NCBI GenBank assembly: GCA_016124255.1
Contig: WGOB01000052.1
Coordinates: 1 to 62,149 of the forward strand
Direction of reading: 5' to 3'
Source of the DNA: Alphaproteobacteria bacterium
GTDB lineage: Bacteria > Pseudomonadota > Alphaproteobacteria > Caulobacterales > Aquidulcibacteraceae
DNA length: 62,149 nucleotides
The translations under genes were made by a program, and so were the position numbers. The notes under the pieces are model-generated. The model was not told the DNA's origin. It did no database searches and was given only the letters and a program-made list of their open reading frames with translations. Shown piece by piece: positions 18,013 to 27,302 of this stretch. Numbering within the stretch: the stretch's first letter is position 1; each line of letters starts with the position of its first letter.

Positions 18013-20991
18013 TCAGGCGAAGGCGTCGTTCAGGAACGCTTCGAGCTCCGCCAGGTGCTTGCTCATCTGCCCCGCCGCCGTCGACGCGGTGGCCGGGCGG
18101 CCGATATAGCGCGCGCGCTTGGCGCTGATATGGAGCATCTCAAGCGTGATCGCCATCCACGGCTCGACGAAGCTCCATCCGCCCATGTTCTTGGGCTCTT
18201 CCTGGCACCACACGATCTCGGCGTTCGGGAACCGCACGAATTCGTGGCTGAGCGACTTGATCGGCCACGGATAGAATTGCTCGAGCCGCAGGATATAAAC
18301 GTCGTCGATCCCGCGCTTCTCCCGCTCCTCGATCAGGTCGTAATAGACCTTGCCCGAGCAGACGATCACGCGCCGGATGTCGGCATCCGGCTTCAGCCGG
18401 ATCGACGTGGTCTCGCGCTTCGCCAGCGCATCGGCGTCGTCCCAGAGCACGCGATGGAAGCTCGTCCCCGGGCCCATCTCGTCCAACGTGGAGGCGCAAC
18501 GCCGGTTCCGCAGCAGCGATTTCGGCGTCATGACGATGAGCGGCTTACGGAAATCGCGGTGCAGCTGTCGGCGCAGCGCGTGAAAGTAATTCGCCGGCGT
18601 CGTGCAATTCACCACCTGCAGGTTCTCTTCCGCGCACAGCTGCAGGAACCGTTCAAGCCGCGCCGACGAATGCTCCGGCCCCTGGCCTTCATACCCGTGC
18701 GGCAACAACAGCACGAGGCCGCTCATCCGCAGCCATTTGCGTTCGCCCGAAGAGATGAACTGGTCGATCACCACCTGCGCGCCGTTCACAAAGTCGCCAA
18801 ACTGCGCTTCCCAGAGCGTCAGCGTGTTCGGATCCGCGAGCGAATAGCCGTACTCGAAGCCCAGCACCGCCTCTTCCGAAAGCAGCGAATCGATCACTTC
18901 GAAATGCGCCTGCCCGGCGCGAATATTGTTGAGCGGCGTATAGCGTTCTTCCGTGTCCTGATCGACGAAGTGGGAATGCCGCTGCGAGAACGTCCCGCGG
19001 CAGGAATCCTGTCCCGAGAGCCGCACCGCAAAGCCTTCGTCCAGCAATGACGCGAACGCCAGGTGCTCGCCGAGCGCCCAATCGATCGGCCCGCCCTCCT
19101 CGATCGCCTTGCGCCGCTGCTCCACCACGCGCTGCACGGTGCGGTGCATGGCGAAATTCGCCGGGATCGCCGTGATCGCGCGCCCGATCTTGCGCAACGT
19201 GTCGACATTGACCGCGGTTTTCCCGCGCCGGTCGTCGTCCTCGGGCAGCCCGAAGCCGGACCACGCGCCGTCCAGCCAATCGGCCTTGTTCGGCTTGTAG
19301 GCCCCGCCCGCGTCGAATTCCTGGTCGAGGAACGTCTCGAACTCCCTCACCCAGCCGTCGACCTCGGCGCGCGACGTCACGCCCTCCTCGACGAGACGGC
19401 CCGTATATAGACTGAGCGTCGTCGGGTGGCTCTTGATGCGCTGGTACATCAAGGGCTGCGTCATCGTCGGATCGTCGCCTTCGTTGTGCCCGAAGCGGCG
19501 ATAGCAGAACATGTCGATCACGACGTCCTTGCCGAACGTCTGGCGGTATTCGGTGGCGACCTTCGCCGCGAACACGACCGCCTCGGGATCATCGCCGTTC
19601 ACATGGAAGATCGGCGCCTGCACCATGAGCGCTGTGTCGCTCGGATAAGGCGAGGAGCGCGAGAACCGCGGCGCCGTGGTGAACCCGATCTGATTGTTGA
19701 CGATGAAATGCAGCGTCCCCCCGGTCCGGTAGCCGCGCAGCCCGGAGAGCGCGAAGCACTCCGCCACCACACCCTGACCCGCGAACGCCGCATCGCCATG
19801 GATCAAGAGCGGCAGCACACGCGCGCGCAGCGTGAAGAGACCGCTGTCGTCCTCGCGCCACGTCTGCCCTTCGGCCTGCTTCGCGCGCGCCTTGCCCAGC
19901 ACGACTGGATTGACGATCTCCAGGTGCGATGGGTTCGCCGTCAGCGACAGATGCACGCTGTTGCCGTCGAACGCGCGGTCGCTCGATGCGCCCATATGAT
20001 ATTTCACGTCGCCCGAGCCCAGCACGTCTTCCGGCGTCGCCGAGCCGCCGCCGAACTCATGGAAGATCACGCGATAGGGCTTGCCCATCACCGCCGCGAG
20101 CACGTTGAGCCGCCCGCGGTGCGGCATGCCGATGACGATGTCTTCAACGCCCATCGCGCCGCCGCGCTTGATGATCTGCTCCAGCGCCGGGATCATCGCT
20201 TCGCCGCCGTCGAGCCCGAAGCGCTTCGTGCCCGGATAGCGCTTGTGCAGGAACTTTTCGTAGACCTCGGCTTCGACCAGCTTGCGCAAGATCGCGGTCT
20301 TGCCTTCCGGCGTGAACGCGATCTGCTTGTGCGGGCCCTCGATGCGTTCCTGGATCCAGCTCTTCTCCGCCGGATCTGTGATGTGCATGAACTCGACGCC
20401 GAACGTGCCGCAATAGGTTCGTTTCAAGATCTCCAGCATTTGCGGGATGGTGGCGTTGTCCATCCCGAGCACGCCGTCGATGAAGATCTCGCGCTCGTAG
20501 TCGCCGGGCCCGAACCCAAACGAGGCAGGGTCGAGTTCGGCCGGCACATCGTCTCGCGTTTCGATGCCGAGCGGATCGAGGTTGGCCGCAAGATGGCCGC
20601 GCGTCCGGTAAGCGCGGATCATCATCAGCGCCCGGACGCTGTCGCGCGCCGCCGATTGCACGTCCACGATCGAGGCCTGCGGCAGCCGCTGGCGCGTTTT
20701 GCGCGCCATTTGCGCTTCCAATGCCGGCCAATTGCCGTCCAGAAGCGCGGTCGCCTCGGTCGGACGCGCGCCGAGATCGGGCCGCGCCCAGCTTGGCCCC
20801 GCGACCGCATGGCGCACCGCCTCGGGCGTATCGGCGAGCGCTTCGAAGAACGCGCGCCAGGACGGATCCACCGACTGCGGATCCTCCAGGTAGCGCGCAT
20901 GCATCTCTTCGACGTAGAGCGCGTTGGCGCCGTAGAGAAAACTGGTTTCAAGAAGCGCCGTGTTCGGCAGGCTTCGGACGTCGTCGGCCAT
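18013..20991 (-). CDS. sucA: 2-oxoglutarate dehydrogenase E1 component
   Basis: 992 residues, full length for a bacterial OGDH E1. The N-terminal segment ([22 protein letters not shown]) is the E2-binding helix region. The thiamine diphosphate site is GDAAFAGQG followed by NNQIGFTT. Further motifs include [19 protein letters not shown] and [14 protein letters not shown], all characteristic of the family. It decarboxylates 2-oxoglutarate and succinylates the E2 lipoyl group. GGAAGG lies 4 nt before the ATG. It leads the sucA-sucB transcript; sucD ends 175 nt upstream. Confidence 0.98.
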   Translation of the reverse strand: MADDVRSLPNTALLETSFLYGANALYVEEMHARYLEDPQSVDPSWRAFFEALADTPEAVRHAVAGPSWARPDLGARPTEATALLDGNWPALEAQMARKTRQRLPQASIVDVQSAARDSVRALMMIRAYRTRGHLAANLDPLGIETRDDVPAELDPASFGFGPGDYEREIFIDGVLGMDNATIPQMLEILKRTYCGTFGVEFMHITDPAEKSWIQERIEGPHKQIAFTPEGKTAILRKLVEAEVYEKFLHKRYPGTKRFGLDGGEAMIPALEQIIKRGGAMGVEDIVIGMPHRGRLNVLAAVMGKPYRVIFHEFGGGSATPEDVLGSGDVKYHMGASSDRAFDGNSVHLSLTANPSHLEIVNPVVLGKARAKQAEGQTWREDDSGLFTLRARVLPLLIHGDAAFAGQGVVAECFALSGLRGYRTGGTLHFIVNNQIGFTTAPRFSRSSPYPSDTALMVQAPIFHVNGDDPEAVVFAAKVATEYRQTFGKDVVIDMFCYRRFGHNEGDDPTMTQPLMYQRIKSHPTTLSLYTGRLVEEGVTSRAEVDGWVREFETFLDQEFDAGGAYKPNKADWLDGAWSGFGLPEDDDRRGKTAVNVDTLRKIGRAITAIPANFAMHRTVQRVVEQRRKAIEEGGPIDWALGEHLAFASLLDEGFAVRLSGQDSCRGTFSQRHSHFVDQDTEERYTPLNNIRAGQAHFEVIDSLLSEEAVLGFEYGYSLADPNTLTLWEAQFGDFVNGAQVVIDQFISSGERKWLRMSGLVLLLPHGYEGQGPEHSSARLERFLQLCAEENLQVVNCTTPANYFHALRRQLHRDFRKPLIVMTPKSLLRNRRCASTLDEMGPGTSFHRVLWDDADALAKRETTSIRLKPDADIRRVIVCSGKVYYDLIEEREKRGIDDVYILRLEQFYPWPIKSLSHEFVRFPNAEIVWCQEEPKNMGGWSFVEPWMAITLEMLHISAKRARYIGRPATASTAAGQMSKHLAELEAFLNDAFA

Positions 20992-21071
20992 GATCCTTCC
21001 TTGCGCCGGCCCCGATGCGCGCCCTCGGAGTGCGGCGGCGCCGATCGCTTATACGGTGAGAACAGCCAGAG

Positions 21072-21091
21072 CGCGCCCCTTTTAGGGCGCG
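21072..21091 (-). terminator. GC-rich hairpin between sucD and sucA
   Basis: CGCGCCC (21072-21078) and GGGCGCG (21085-21091) form a 7-bp stem with a 6-nt loop, 76 nt after the sucD stop and 81 nt before the sucA start. It could terminate or attenuate read-through from sucD; no clear U-tract follows in either direction. Confidence 0.35.
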
Positions 21092-21166
21092 TCGCGATGC
21101 CCGCAAAGGCCGCCCAGCGGGCTCAAGGAATGCATTTTCGCCGGCGCCCCGCAGGGCGGCGAAAGC

Positions 21167-22051
21167 CTAGCCTGCGAGCAGGTCCTTCATCGCCCGGCCC
21201 ATGGCGGCGGGGTGCGGCGCGATCGTGATCCCGGCCGCCTCCATCGCCGCGACCTTGGAGCCGGCGTCGCCTTTGCCGCCGGAGATGATCGCCCCGGCAT
21301 GACCCATGCGACGACCCGGCGGGGCCGTGCGCCCGGCAATGAACCCGACGACCGGCTTTTTCCGCCCGCGCTTGGCCTCATCAGCGAGGAATTGCGCCGC
21401 ATCCTCCTCCGCCGAGCCGCCGATCTCGCCGATCATGATGATCGCCCTGGTCTCATCGTCGGCTAGGAACAATTCGAGCATTGGAATGAACTCCGTGCCC
21501 TTCACCGGATCGCCGCCGATGCCGACCGCTGTCGACTGACCGAGCCCCTCCTGCGTCGTCTGGAACACCGCCTCATAGGTCAGCGTCCCTGAGCGCGAAA
21601 GCACGCCCACCGCGCCCTTGGTGAAGATGTTGCCCGGCATGATGCCGATCTTGCAGGCCCCCGGCGTCAGCACGCCCGGGCAGTTCGGCCCGATCAGCCG
21701 CGACGATGATCTGTCCAGCTTCGCTTTCACCCGCACCATGTCGAGCACGGGGATGCCTTCGGTGATGCACACGATCAGCGGGATCTCCGCGTCGATCGCC
21801 TCTTCGATCGCGGCCGCGGCGCCCGGCGGCGGCACATAGATCACCGTCGCGTCGGCGCCGGCCTTCTCTTTAGCCTCCGCCACGCTATTGAACACCGGCA
21901 GGCCGAGATGCGTCTGCCCGCCTTTGCCTGGCGACACCCCGCCCGTCATCCGCGTCCCGTACGCGATCGCCTGTTCGGAATGGAACGTGCCGTTCCGCCC
22001 GGTGAAGCCTTGGCAGATGACGCGGGTTTCAGCGTTGATCAGAATGGGCAT
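21167..22051 (-). CDS. sucD: Succinyl-CoA ligase (ADP-forming), alpha subunit
   Basis: 294 residues, the normal length. The CoA-binding Rossmann part begins with [17 protein letters not shown], and the phosphohistidine loop is [16 protein letters not shown] with the catalytic His in [24 protein letters not shown] is the family signature. With SucC it converts succinyl-CoA to succinate with substrate-level phosphorylation. It is on the same strand as sucC but separated from it by about 4 kb of accessory genes. Confidence 0.97.
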   Translation of the reverse strand: MPILINAETRVICQGFTGRNGTFHSEQAIAYGTRMTGGVSPGKGGQTHLGLPVFNSVAEAKEKAGADATVIYVPPPGAAAAIEEAIDAEIPLIVCITEGIPVLDMVRVKAKLDRSSSRLIGPNCPGVLTPGACKIGIMPGNIFTKGAVGVLSRSGTLTYEAVFQTTQEGLGQSTAVGIGGDPVKGTEFIPMLELFLADDETRAIIMIGEIGGSAEEDAAQFLADEAKRGRKKPVVGFIAGRTAPPGRRMGHAGAIISGGKGDAGSKVAAMEAAGITIAPHPAAMGRAMKDLLAG

Positions 22052-22232
22052 TCAGCGCGTCCGCCCCGTTGCTCCCGCCTCGAGCGGGCCTCGTGGGATG
22101 TGGTGGTAGCGATCATCGTGCGCCACTGCAAACCCCTGCGCGATCGCCCCGCCGCTCAATTCTAGCTTGTGTTTGGAGACGCCTTGGCGTTCATGCTCGA
22201 CACGTCACACGCAGTCCGGCGGGGAGGATGGC

Positions 22233-22943
22233 ATGCGGCGGCTCGTTCTACTTTTATTCGCAGTTTTGTTCGTCGGCTCGTGCACGACGACGAAGCACTT
22301 CATGTTCTCGGGCGACTTCCAACGCCCGCCCGCCAACTCGCTCGTCTTGATCGTGGAGCCCGATATTCAACTCGCCATTGTCATGGCGGGCGGCACGCAC
22401 GAGCCGCGAGAGGATTGGTCATCAGCCGCGCAGCGCAATGTTGCTGAAAGCCTATCTGCACATCTGAATGAACAAGGACACTCCACACAGAGATATAACG
22501 TCGACTCGGCAATGGCTGGACGGATCGGGCAGGTAGTCAGGCTCCACACAACAGTGGGTCAGTCTATTCTTGGGTTCAACTATGGCCTGTTCTCGCTGCC
22601 GACCAAAGAAGACAACTTCGACTGGACGCTGGGGCCCGGCGTACAGGAAATAGCGGCGCAGACAAATGCGCACTACGCGCTCTTTGTTTCCGGGAACGGC
22701 TCGTATGCCTCAGGGGGTCGGGTCGCCGTCGCGGTTGGCTTAGCGATACTCGGTGTTGGCGTGCCTCTTGGTGAACAACAAGTCTTCTGTTCCCTGGTCG
22801 ACCTGCAAACAGGCAACGTTTTGTGGTTCAATGTCGCTAATGCGGGTCCGAGCGCGGACATGCGCGACCCTGAAGGCGCTGCGTCGTTGGTCAGGACGCT
22901 GATGCGGAGCTCACCCCTGCAATCCGCGACTGCAAACGAATGA
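22233..22943 (+). CDS. Lipoprotein of unknown function, first gene of the M48 operon
   Basis: 236 residues from the ATG at 22233, which has GGGGAGG 5 nt upstream. The signal peptide ends in a lipobox VGSC with the lipidated Cys17. The mature part has a hydrophobic Gly/Ala segment (GGRVAVAVGLAILGVGVPLG, about residues 166-185) between two beta-rich stretches (ALFVSGNGSYASGG; FCSLVDLQTGNVLWFN). Function unknown. It overlaps the M48 gene by 4 nt. Its base composition is visibly less GC-rich (about half G+C) than neighbouring genes and it uses codons such as ACA, ATA and AAT that are rare nearby. Confidence 0.83.
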   Translation: MRRLVLLLFAVLFVGSCTTTKHFMFSGDFQRPPANSLVLIVEPDIQLAIVMAGGTHEPREDWSSAAQRNVAESLSAHLNEQGHSTQRYNVDSAMAGRIGQVVRLHTTVGQSILGFNYGLFSLPTKEDNFDWTLGPGVQEIAAQTNAHYALFVSGNGSYASGGRVAVAVGLAILGVGVPLGEQQVFCSLVDLQTGNVLWFNVANAGPSADMRDPEGAASLVRTLMRSSPLQSATANE

Positions 22944-24187
22944 AACGGCTGCCTGCTGCGCTCTGCCTGATCGCGGCGATGGTCTCAGCGCCGCCCGAAG
23001 CTGTTAGTCAGCCGGCCCCAATGCGCGAAAGGCCGGCTGCCGACACTGATGAAGGAGGTCTGTGGGGCTTGTTCGATCGAGCCGAGATTGCGGCCCGATC
23101 ATCTGGCGAATTGATTGATGCAGCAGCGCTGAACGAATACATTCGTGAAGTGACTTGTCGCGTAGCCAGCGATGTCTGCGGTGACATTCGCATCTACGTC
23201 ATGAACCGCCCATTCATCAACGCCACCATGGCGCCGAACGGATACGCGGAAGTCTGGTCTGGGTTGCTGCTCCGAGCGCAGAATGAGGCGGAACTGGCAT
23301 TCATTCTGGGTCACGAAGTCGCGCACTACGAACAGCGTCACTCTCTTGCTCGGCTACGCAGAGCACGAAACGCCTCCACGGCATCTCTCGTCTTGGGCGT
23401 CGGATTGGCGGTCGCTGGCTCGGGCGCCGCAGCGAACAATCCAGCAATGGCAAGCGACATTCTGGACCTGACCGGTCACTTGATTGACATCGTTTATCTC
23501 GGGGCCGTCGCGTACTACTTCGGGTTTTCGAGAGAAAACGAAGGCGACGCGGACGCAATTGGCGCGGAGCGAGCAATTGGGGCTGGTTACGACCCGTTCG
23601 CGGGCGCGAGACTATGGCAAAACCTGATTTCAGAGCGCGAAACGTCCGACTTCGAGCGCACACGCCGTCAGGAAGCCCGCGCCAGCATCTTCAACACCCA
23701 CCCCTTGACCAGCGATCGCGTCGCCGCGCTCGAAGCGCTCGCCCGCGCCGCCCCGCAGAGCGGCCAGACCGAACGCGCGCGCTATCGCGCCGCGATCCGC
23801 CCCCATCTTGATCCCTGGCTGCGCGACGATCTCCGTCGCCGCGATTACGGCCAGACCCTCTTCGTGATCGACCGCCTCGCCGAAGCCGGCGAAGATCTGG
23901 GCGTCCTCAACCATTATCGCGGCGAATCCTACAGGCTGCGCCGCGGCGACGGCGATCTCGGGCGCGCCCGCGCCGCCTACGAAGAAGCCATTCGCCACCC
24001 CGACGCCCCGCCTCTCGCCTGGCGACAACTGGGTGAGATTTACGAGCGCGAACGCCGGCCTGCCGACGCGGCCGCGCACCTGCGAACCTACTTGGAGAAA
24101 ATGCCTGGCGCGAGCGATCGCCTGCTCGTTGAGCGCCGCATGACGGCGCTCGAAACCCAGGCTGGGACGGGGAGCCAAGGTCCATGA
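22940..24187 (+). CDS. Periplasmic M48-family metalloprotease
   Basis: 415 residues with a signal peptide (about 1-24). The zinc motif is HEVAH (His125, Glu126, His129), with the third-ligand region ENEGDADAIG at about 199-208. This resembles BepA/LoiP-type periplasmic proteases that monitor outer membrane assembly. The C-terminal 165 residues contain TPR-like helices (near RRGDGDLGRARAAYEEAIRH and LGEIYERERRPADAAAHLRT). Base composition changes abruptly within the gene: up to about 23680 it is low-GC like the preceding lipoprotein gene; afterwards it is as GC-rich as the rest of the window. Overlaps both neighbours by 4 nt (ATGA). Confidence 0.9.
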   Translation: MKRLPAALCLIAAMVSAPPEAVSQPAPMRERPAADTDEGGLWGLFDRAEIAARSSGELIDAAALNEYIREVTCRVASDVCGDIRIYVMNRPFINATMAPNGYAEVWSGLLLRAQNEAELAFILGHEVAHYEQRHSLARLRRARNASTASLVLGVGLAVAGSGAAANNPAMASDILDLTGHLIDIVYLGAVAYYFGFSRENEGDADAIGAERAIGAGYDPFAGARLWQNLISERETSDFERTRRQEARASIFNTHPLTSDRVAALEALARAAPQSGQTERARYRAAIRPHLDPWLRDDLRRRDYGQTLFVIDRLAEAGEDLGVLNHYRGESYRLRRGDGDLGRARAAYEEAIRHPDAPPLAWRQLGEIYERERRPADAAAHLRTYLEKMPGASDRLLVERRMTALETQAGTGSQGP

Positions 24188-24783
24188 ACACCGGCGGGAT
24201 GACGAGGACGGTACTTGTCACAGCGCTCCTGGCGGGGGCGCTCGCGCTCTCGGGCTGCGCCACCGTGACGGCCGTGCAGGGCCCCTATAATCCCGGCGGC
24301 GCATACGCCGTGACGCTCGATCGTCAGTGGTCGGACATATCCGCCATCATGACCCAGCGCCCGCGCAACGTCCGCCTCCTGTCCATCGACGGCCCTTTGC
24401 TCAACCGGCTCTATATCGCCAGCGCCATCGAGCCCGGCCAATTCTTGGTGAAGCCTGCGCGCCGCTAACTGCCGACGCCCACCTTTCGCGCCGACATGAC
24501 CGAAACCGAACTCGTCGAGTTCGTCGTCGACAGCGTCGCAGCACTCGACTACCTGCGCCCCGAAGCGCTCGACCTGCGTCCAGAGATGTTCGGCGGCCGA
24601 GACGGGGTCCGCTTCGAGATTGCGACGCAGACCGCCGCAGGCCTTGCGATACGCGGGACGGCCTTGGTCGCGCGCGTCGGCGATCGCGTGCACGTGATGC
24701 TCTACCTCGCGCCGAGCGAGCATTATTACGACCGGCTGCTCCCGGACGTGGAGCGCGTGTTCGCGAGCGCGCGGTTCAGCTGA
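24184..24783 (+). pseudogene. Lipoprotein gene split by an in-frame stop
   Basis: Reads as one continuous frame of 200 codons broken by TAA at 24466-24468 (codon 95). The first part has a signal peptide with lipobox LSGC (Cys25) and the segment YAVTLDRQWSDIS then LLSIDGPLLNRLY. After the stop the frame continues with LPTPTFRADMTETELVEFVV to a TGA at 24781-24783. An ATG at 24496 could restart translation, but that product lacks a signal peptide. GAA or GAG to TAA at one position would restore a single lipoprotein. Third gene of the M48 operon, overlapping it by 4 nt. Either a real nonsense mutation, two independent short proteins, or a base error. Confidence 0.65.
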
Positions 24784-25413
24784 TTATTCCGCGGGCGCCG
24801 TCCCTGTCGCCGCCGCGCCGGTCGGCGTGGCCACAATGCTGAGGATCATGCCGGCGACGGAATCCGGCGCGGCGTTTTCCTGCCGCTGCAGATACATGTG
24901 CCGGAACACAGCCACCCCCGGCATCGACGGCGGATTGGTCCAGAGTTGCGTCACGAACCGGTTCGGCTGCTCACGCCAATCGTCCGCCGCCGTGCCCACC
25001 CACTCGCGCACCAGCGCGCCGGGCACGGTATGCGGCGCATCGAACGCGAAGAACGAACACCCGATGACGGTCTGCCCGCTATTGTCGTAGTGCGAGAGCA
25101 CGAGATAGGCCCGCTCCTCGTCCACGAGCGGCCGGGAGAACAACCGGATCGCCTGTATTGTCATGCCCTGCGCGGCATAGCTGCGCGCCTGCGTCATGAC
25201 CCGCGGCAATTCCGGGCGCGCGCTCTCCGCCACGCTGGTCCACCCCTGCGCCTGCGCCGCCGCCTCCAACGTCGCGAAGCTCTGGCGCGCATCGATGCAG
25301 ACGTCCTGGAAGGCGGTGAACCGCGGCTCCGGCGCCGGCGCTTCTTCCGCCTCCTGCGCCGCCGCCGCGCCGGCGCACAGCACGGCCGCCAAACCCGCCC
25401 GCCAAGTTCTCAC
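24784..25413 (-). CDS. Secreted protein of unknown function
   Basis: 209 residues from the GTG at 25413, preceded by GGGAGCGAG; the signal peptide (WRAGLAAVLCAGAAAAQEA) follows directly, which fixes this start against a much longer open frame reaching 25704. The mature part has a Glu/Pro-rich start and then a domain with two Cys (DVCIDARQSF; GCSFFAFDAP) that could form a disulfide. No family recognised with confidence. It converges with the broken lipoprotein gene (adjacent stops) and is divergent from the UrcA gene, with the 11-bp repeat array in between. Confidence 0.75.
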   Translation of the reverse strand: MRTWRAGLAAVLCAGAAAAQEAEEAPAPEPRFTAFQDVCIDARQSFATLEAAAQAQGWTSVAESARPELPRVMTQARSYAAQGMTIQAIRLFSRPLVDEERAYLVLSHYDNSGQTVIGCSFFAFDAPHTVPGALVREWVGTAADDWREQPNRFVTQLWTNPPSMPGVAVFRHMYLQRQENAAPDSVAGMILSIVATPTGAAATGTAPAE

Positions 25414-25570
25414 GACCTCGCTCCCGTCCTGTCTTGCGTCGCCGCTGCCCAAAGAGCGGCTGCGCGCCTCTGGCGCAAGCCCGCGCGGCGCCAGGGCGCT
25501 CATGGGCCCGCCGCCACAGCCCCTTGTATTTACGCCGCCATTCAAGCCAGCGCGGGCGGCGTCCCATTTT

Positions 25571-25636
25571 TGACGTTTACATGACAGTTCAATCGCTGTT
25601 GTATGACGGTTCAATGACGGTTCTGAGACGGTCATC
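25571..25636 (-). promoter_or_regulatory. Six 11-bp phased direct repeats, Pho-box-like operator array
   Basis: Units start at 25571, 25582, 25593, 25604, 25615 and 25626 with exact 11-bp spacing, plus-strand consensus TGACGGTTCAA (the third unit is the weakest). On the minus strand this reads as CTGTCAT / CCGTCAT hexamer-like blocks separated by 4 bp, the geometry of PhoB boxes and of other OmpR-family response regulators. The array lies in the 244-nt divergent region, 157 nt upstream of the minus-strand secreted protein and only 22 nt before the UrcA ATG. Its orientation fits activation toward the minus strand, or repression of the UrcA gene. Confidence 0.6.
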
Positions 25637-25657
25637 AAGGACGAACGGGAGGAAGGC

Positions 25658-25981
25658 ATGAAGACGGCTGCGCTGGCGGTGGGATTGGCTGTCATTCTGT
25701 CCACGGCGGCGTTCGCCGACCCCTGGGTCGCGCCGAACGAGCGGCACGCGGTCCCCGTGACCTACGAGGACCTGGACCTCTCCCGCGCCGATGACGCCGC
25801 CGCCTTGGTCGAACGCCTGCACTCCGCCACACAGCGCGCCTGCGCGCTGCGCGAACTGGCCCACCAGGGCCCCGCCGCGCGCCGCGCCGTCCGCGCCTGC
25901 CGCGATGACGCGCTCCAGGTCGCCATCGAGCGCATCAACGAGCCGGAAGTGACGCGCGTCTACCAGTCCGCCCGCCGCTGA
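25658..25981 (+). CDS. UrcA family protein
   Basis: 107 residues: a signal peptide (about 1-20, ending AAFADP), then the UrcA core VPVTYEDLDLSRADDAAALVERLHSATQRAC and a second Cys in VRACRDDA, probably a disulfide pair. UrcA proteins are small exported proteins common in Caulobacterales and Sphingomonadales with unknown function. The ribosome binding site is GGGAGGAAGG. The upstream repeat array reaches almost to it, so binding there could block transcription or translation. Confidence 0.87.
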   Translation: MKTAALAVGLAVILSTAAFADPWVAPNERHAVPVTYEDLDLSRADDAAALVERLHSATQRACALRELAHQGPAARRAVRACRDDALQVAIERINEPEVTRVYQSARR

Positions 25982-26041
25982 CGGTCCGACGTCGCGCAAG
26001 AAGTCGATGCGGCGCGTGGGCGATCCCCACGCGCCGTGTGT

Positions 26042-27235
26042 CTAGCGCTTCACCGCCGCCACGATCTTGCGCGCGGCGTCTTCCAGATCGTCGGCGTTGA
26101 TCACATTGAGCCCGCTCTCGGCGATGATCCTCTTGCCCTCGCCGACATTGGTGCCTTCCAGGCGCACGACCAGCGGAACCTTCAGCCCAACTTCCTTCAC
26201 CGCCGCCACGACGCCCGCGGCGAGCACGTCGCACTTCATGATCCCGCCGAAGATGTTGATCAGGATGCCCTTCACCTTCGGATCGGCGGTGATGATCTTG
26301 AACGCCGCCGACACCTTCGCCTGATCGGCGCCGCCGCCGACATCGAGGAAGTTCGCCGGCTCCGCCCCGAACAGCTTGATGATGTCCATCGTCGCCATCG
26401 CGAGCCCGGCGCCGTTGACCATGCAGCCGATGTCGCCGTCGAGCGCGATGTAGGCGAGATCGTATTTCGACGCCTCGATCTCCTTGGGATCCTCTTCGCC
26501 GAGATCGCGCAGCTTCTCCCATTCCGGATGCCGGAACTCGGCGTTCGAATCGAGGCTCACCTTGGCGTCGAGACACACGAGCTTGCCGTCGCCCGTCACC
26601 ATCAAGGGATTGATCTCAAGCAGGCTCATGTCGCTCTTCGTGAACGCTTCATAGAGCGTGCCGAGCAGGCGCGCGCATTGCTGCGCCAGATCGCCGTCGA
26701 GCTTGAGGGCCGCCGCGACCTTCGCCGCGTCCGCATCGGTGACGCCCGTCGCCGGATCGATCGCGACGGTCGTGATCCGCTCCGGCGTGTCGTGCGCCAC
26801 CTCTTCGATGTTCATCCCGCCCGCATCGGACGCGACGAACGCGACGCGCCCGGCTTCGCGATCCACCAGCGCGGAGAGATAGAGTTCGCGCGCGATATCG
26901 GCGCCCTCTTCGATATAAAGCCGCTTCACCACCCGCCCGGCCTCGCCGGTCTGCAGCGTCACCAGAGTGCGCCCGAGCATCTGTTCGGCGAACACGCCAA
27001 CGTCTTCCGGCGCCTTGGCGATCCGCACCCCGCCCTTCTCGCCGGCTTGCGGCTCCTTGAATTTGCCTTTGCCGCGCCCGCCGGCATGGATCTGCGCCTT
27101 CACCACCCAGACCGACCCGCCGAGCTTCGCCGCGGCGTCGACCGCTTCCTCGGCTGTGAACGCCGCAAAGCCGCGCGGGGTGGGCGCGCCAAAGGCGCGC
27201 AGGATTTCCTTGGCTTGGTGTTCGTGAACGTTCAT
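26042..27235 (-). CDS. sucC: Succinyl-CoA ligase (ADP-forming), beta subunit
   Basis: 397 residues from the ATG at 27235 ([12 protein letters not shown], the standard SucC start, GAGGG upstream); a 29-residue upstream extension is rejected. The ATP-grasp domain has [14 protein letters not shown] and LEINPLMV, and the C-terminal part [15 protein letters not shown] with [13 protein letters not shown] forms the CoA-ligase domain. It pairs with SucD in the TCA cycle. It lies between an MFS gene and UrcA, about 4 kb from sucD and 7.8 kb from mdh, although the strand and order match the ancestral operon. Confidence 0.97.
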   Translation of the reverse strand: MNVHEHQAKEILRAFGAPTPRGFAAFTAEEAVDAAAKLGGSVWVVKAQIHAGGRGKGKFKEPQAGEKGGVRIAKAPEDVGVFAEQMLGRTLVTLQTGEAGRVVKRLYIEEGADIARELYLSALVDREAGRVAFVASDAGGMNIEEVAHDTPERITTVAIDPATGVTDADAAKVAAALKLDGDLAQQCARLLGTLYEAFTKSDMSLLEINPLMVTGDGKLVCLDAKVSLDSNAEFRHPEWEKLRDLGEEDPKEIEASKYDLAYIALDGDIGCMVNGAGLAMATMDIIKLFGAEPANFLDVGGGADQAKVSAAFKIITADPKVKGILINIFGGIMKCDVLAAGVVAAVKEVGLKVPLVVRLEGTNVGEGKRIIAESGLNVINADDLEDAARKIVAAVKR

Positions 27236-27302
27236 GCGGGCCCTCGACGATCCGCCTTGTGTATGGCCGGGCGGATTGGACCGCGCAACCGGGCCCCGCG
27301 CG

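Noticed and set aside
19426-21228. A 600-codon plus-strand open frame
   Set aside because: Antisense shadow of sucA, with a His/Arg/Asp-rich composition typical of reversed GC-rich codons.
25414-25704. N-terminal extension of the secreted protein at 24784
   Set aside because: It would run through the repeat array and the start of the UrcA gene and put the signal peptide in the middle; the GTG at 25413 explains the signal peptide directly.
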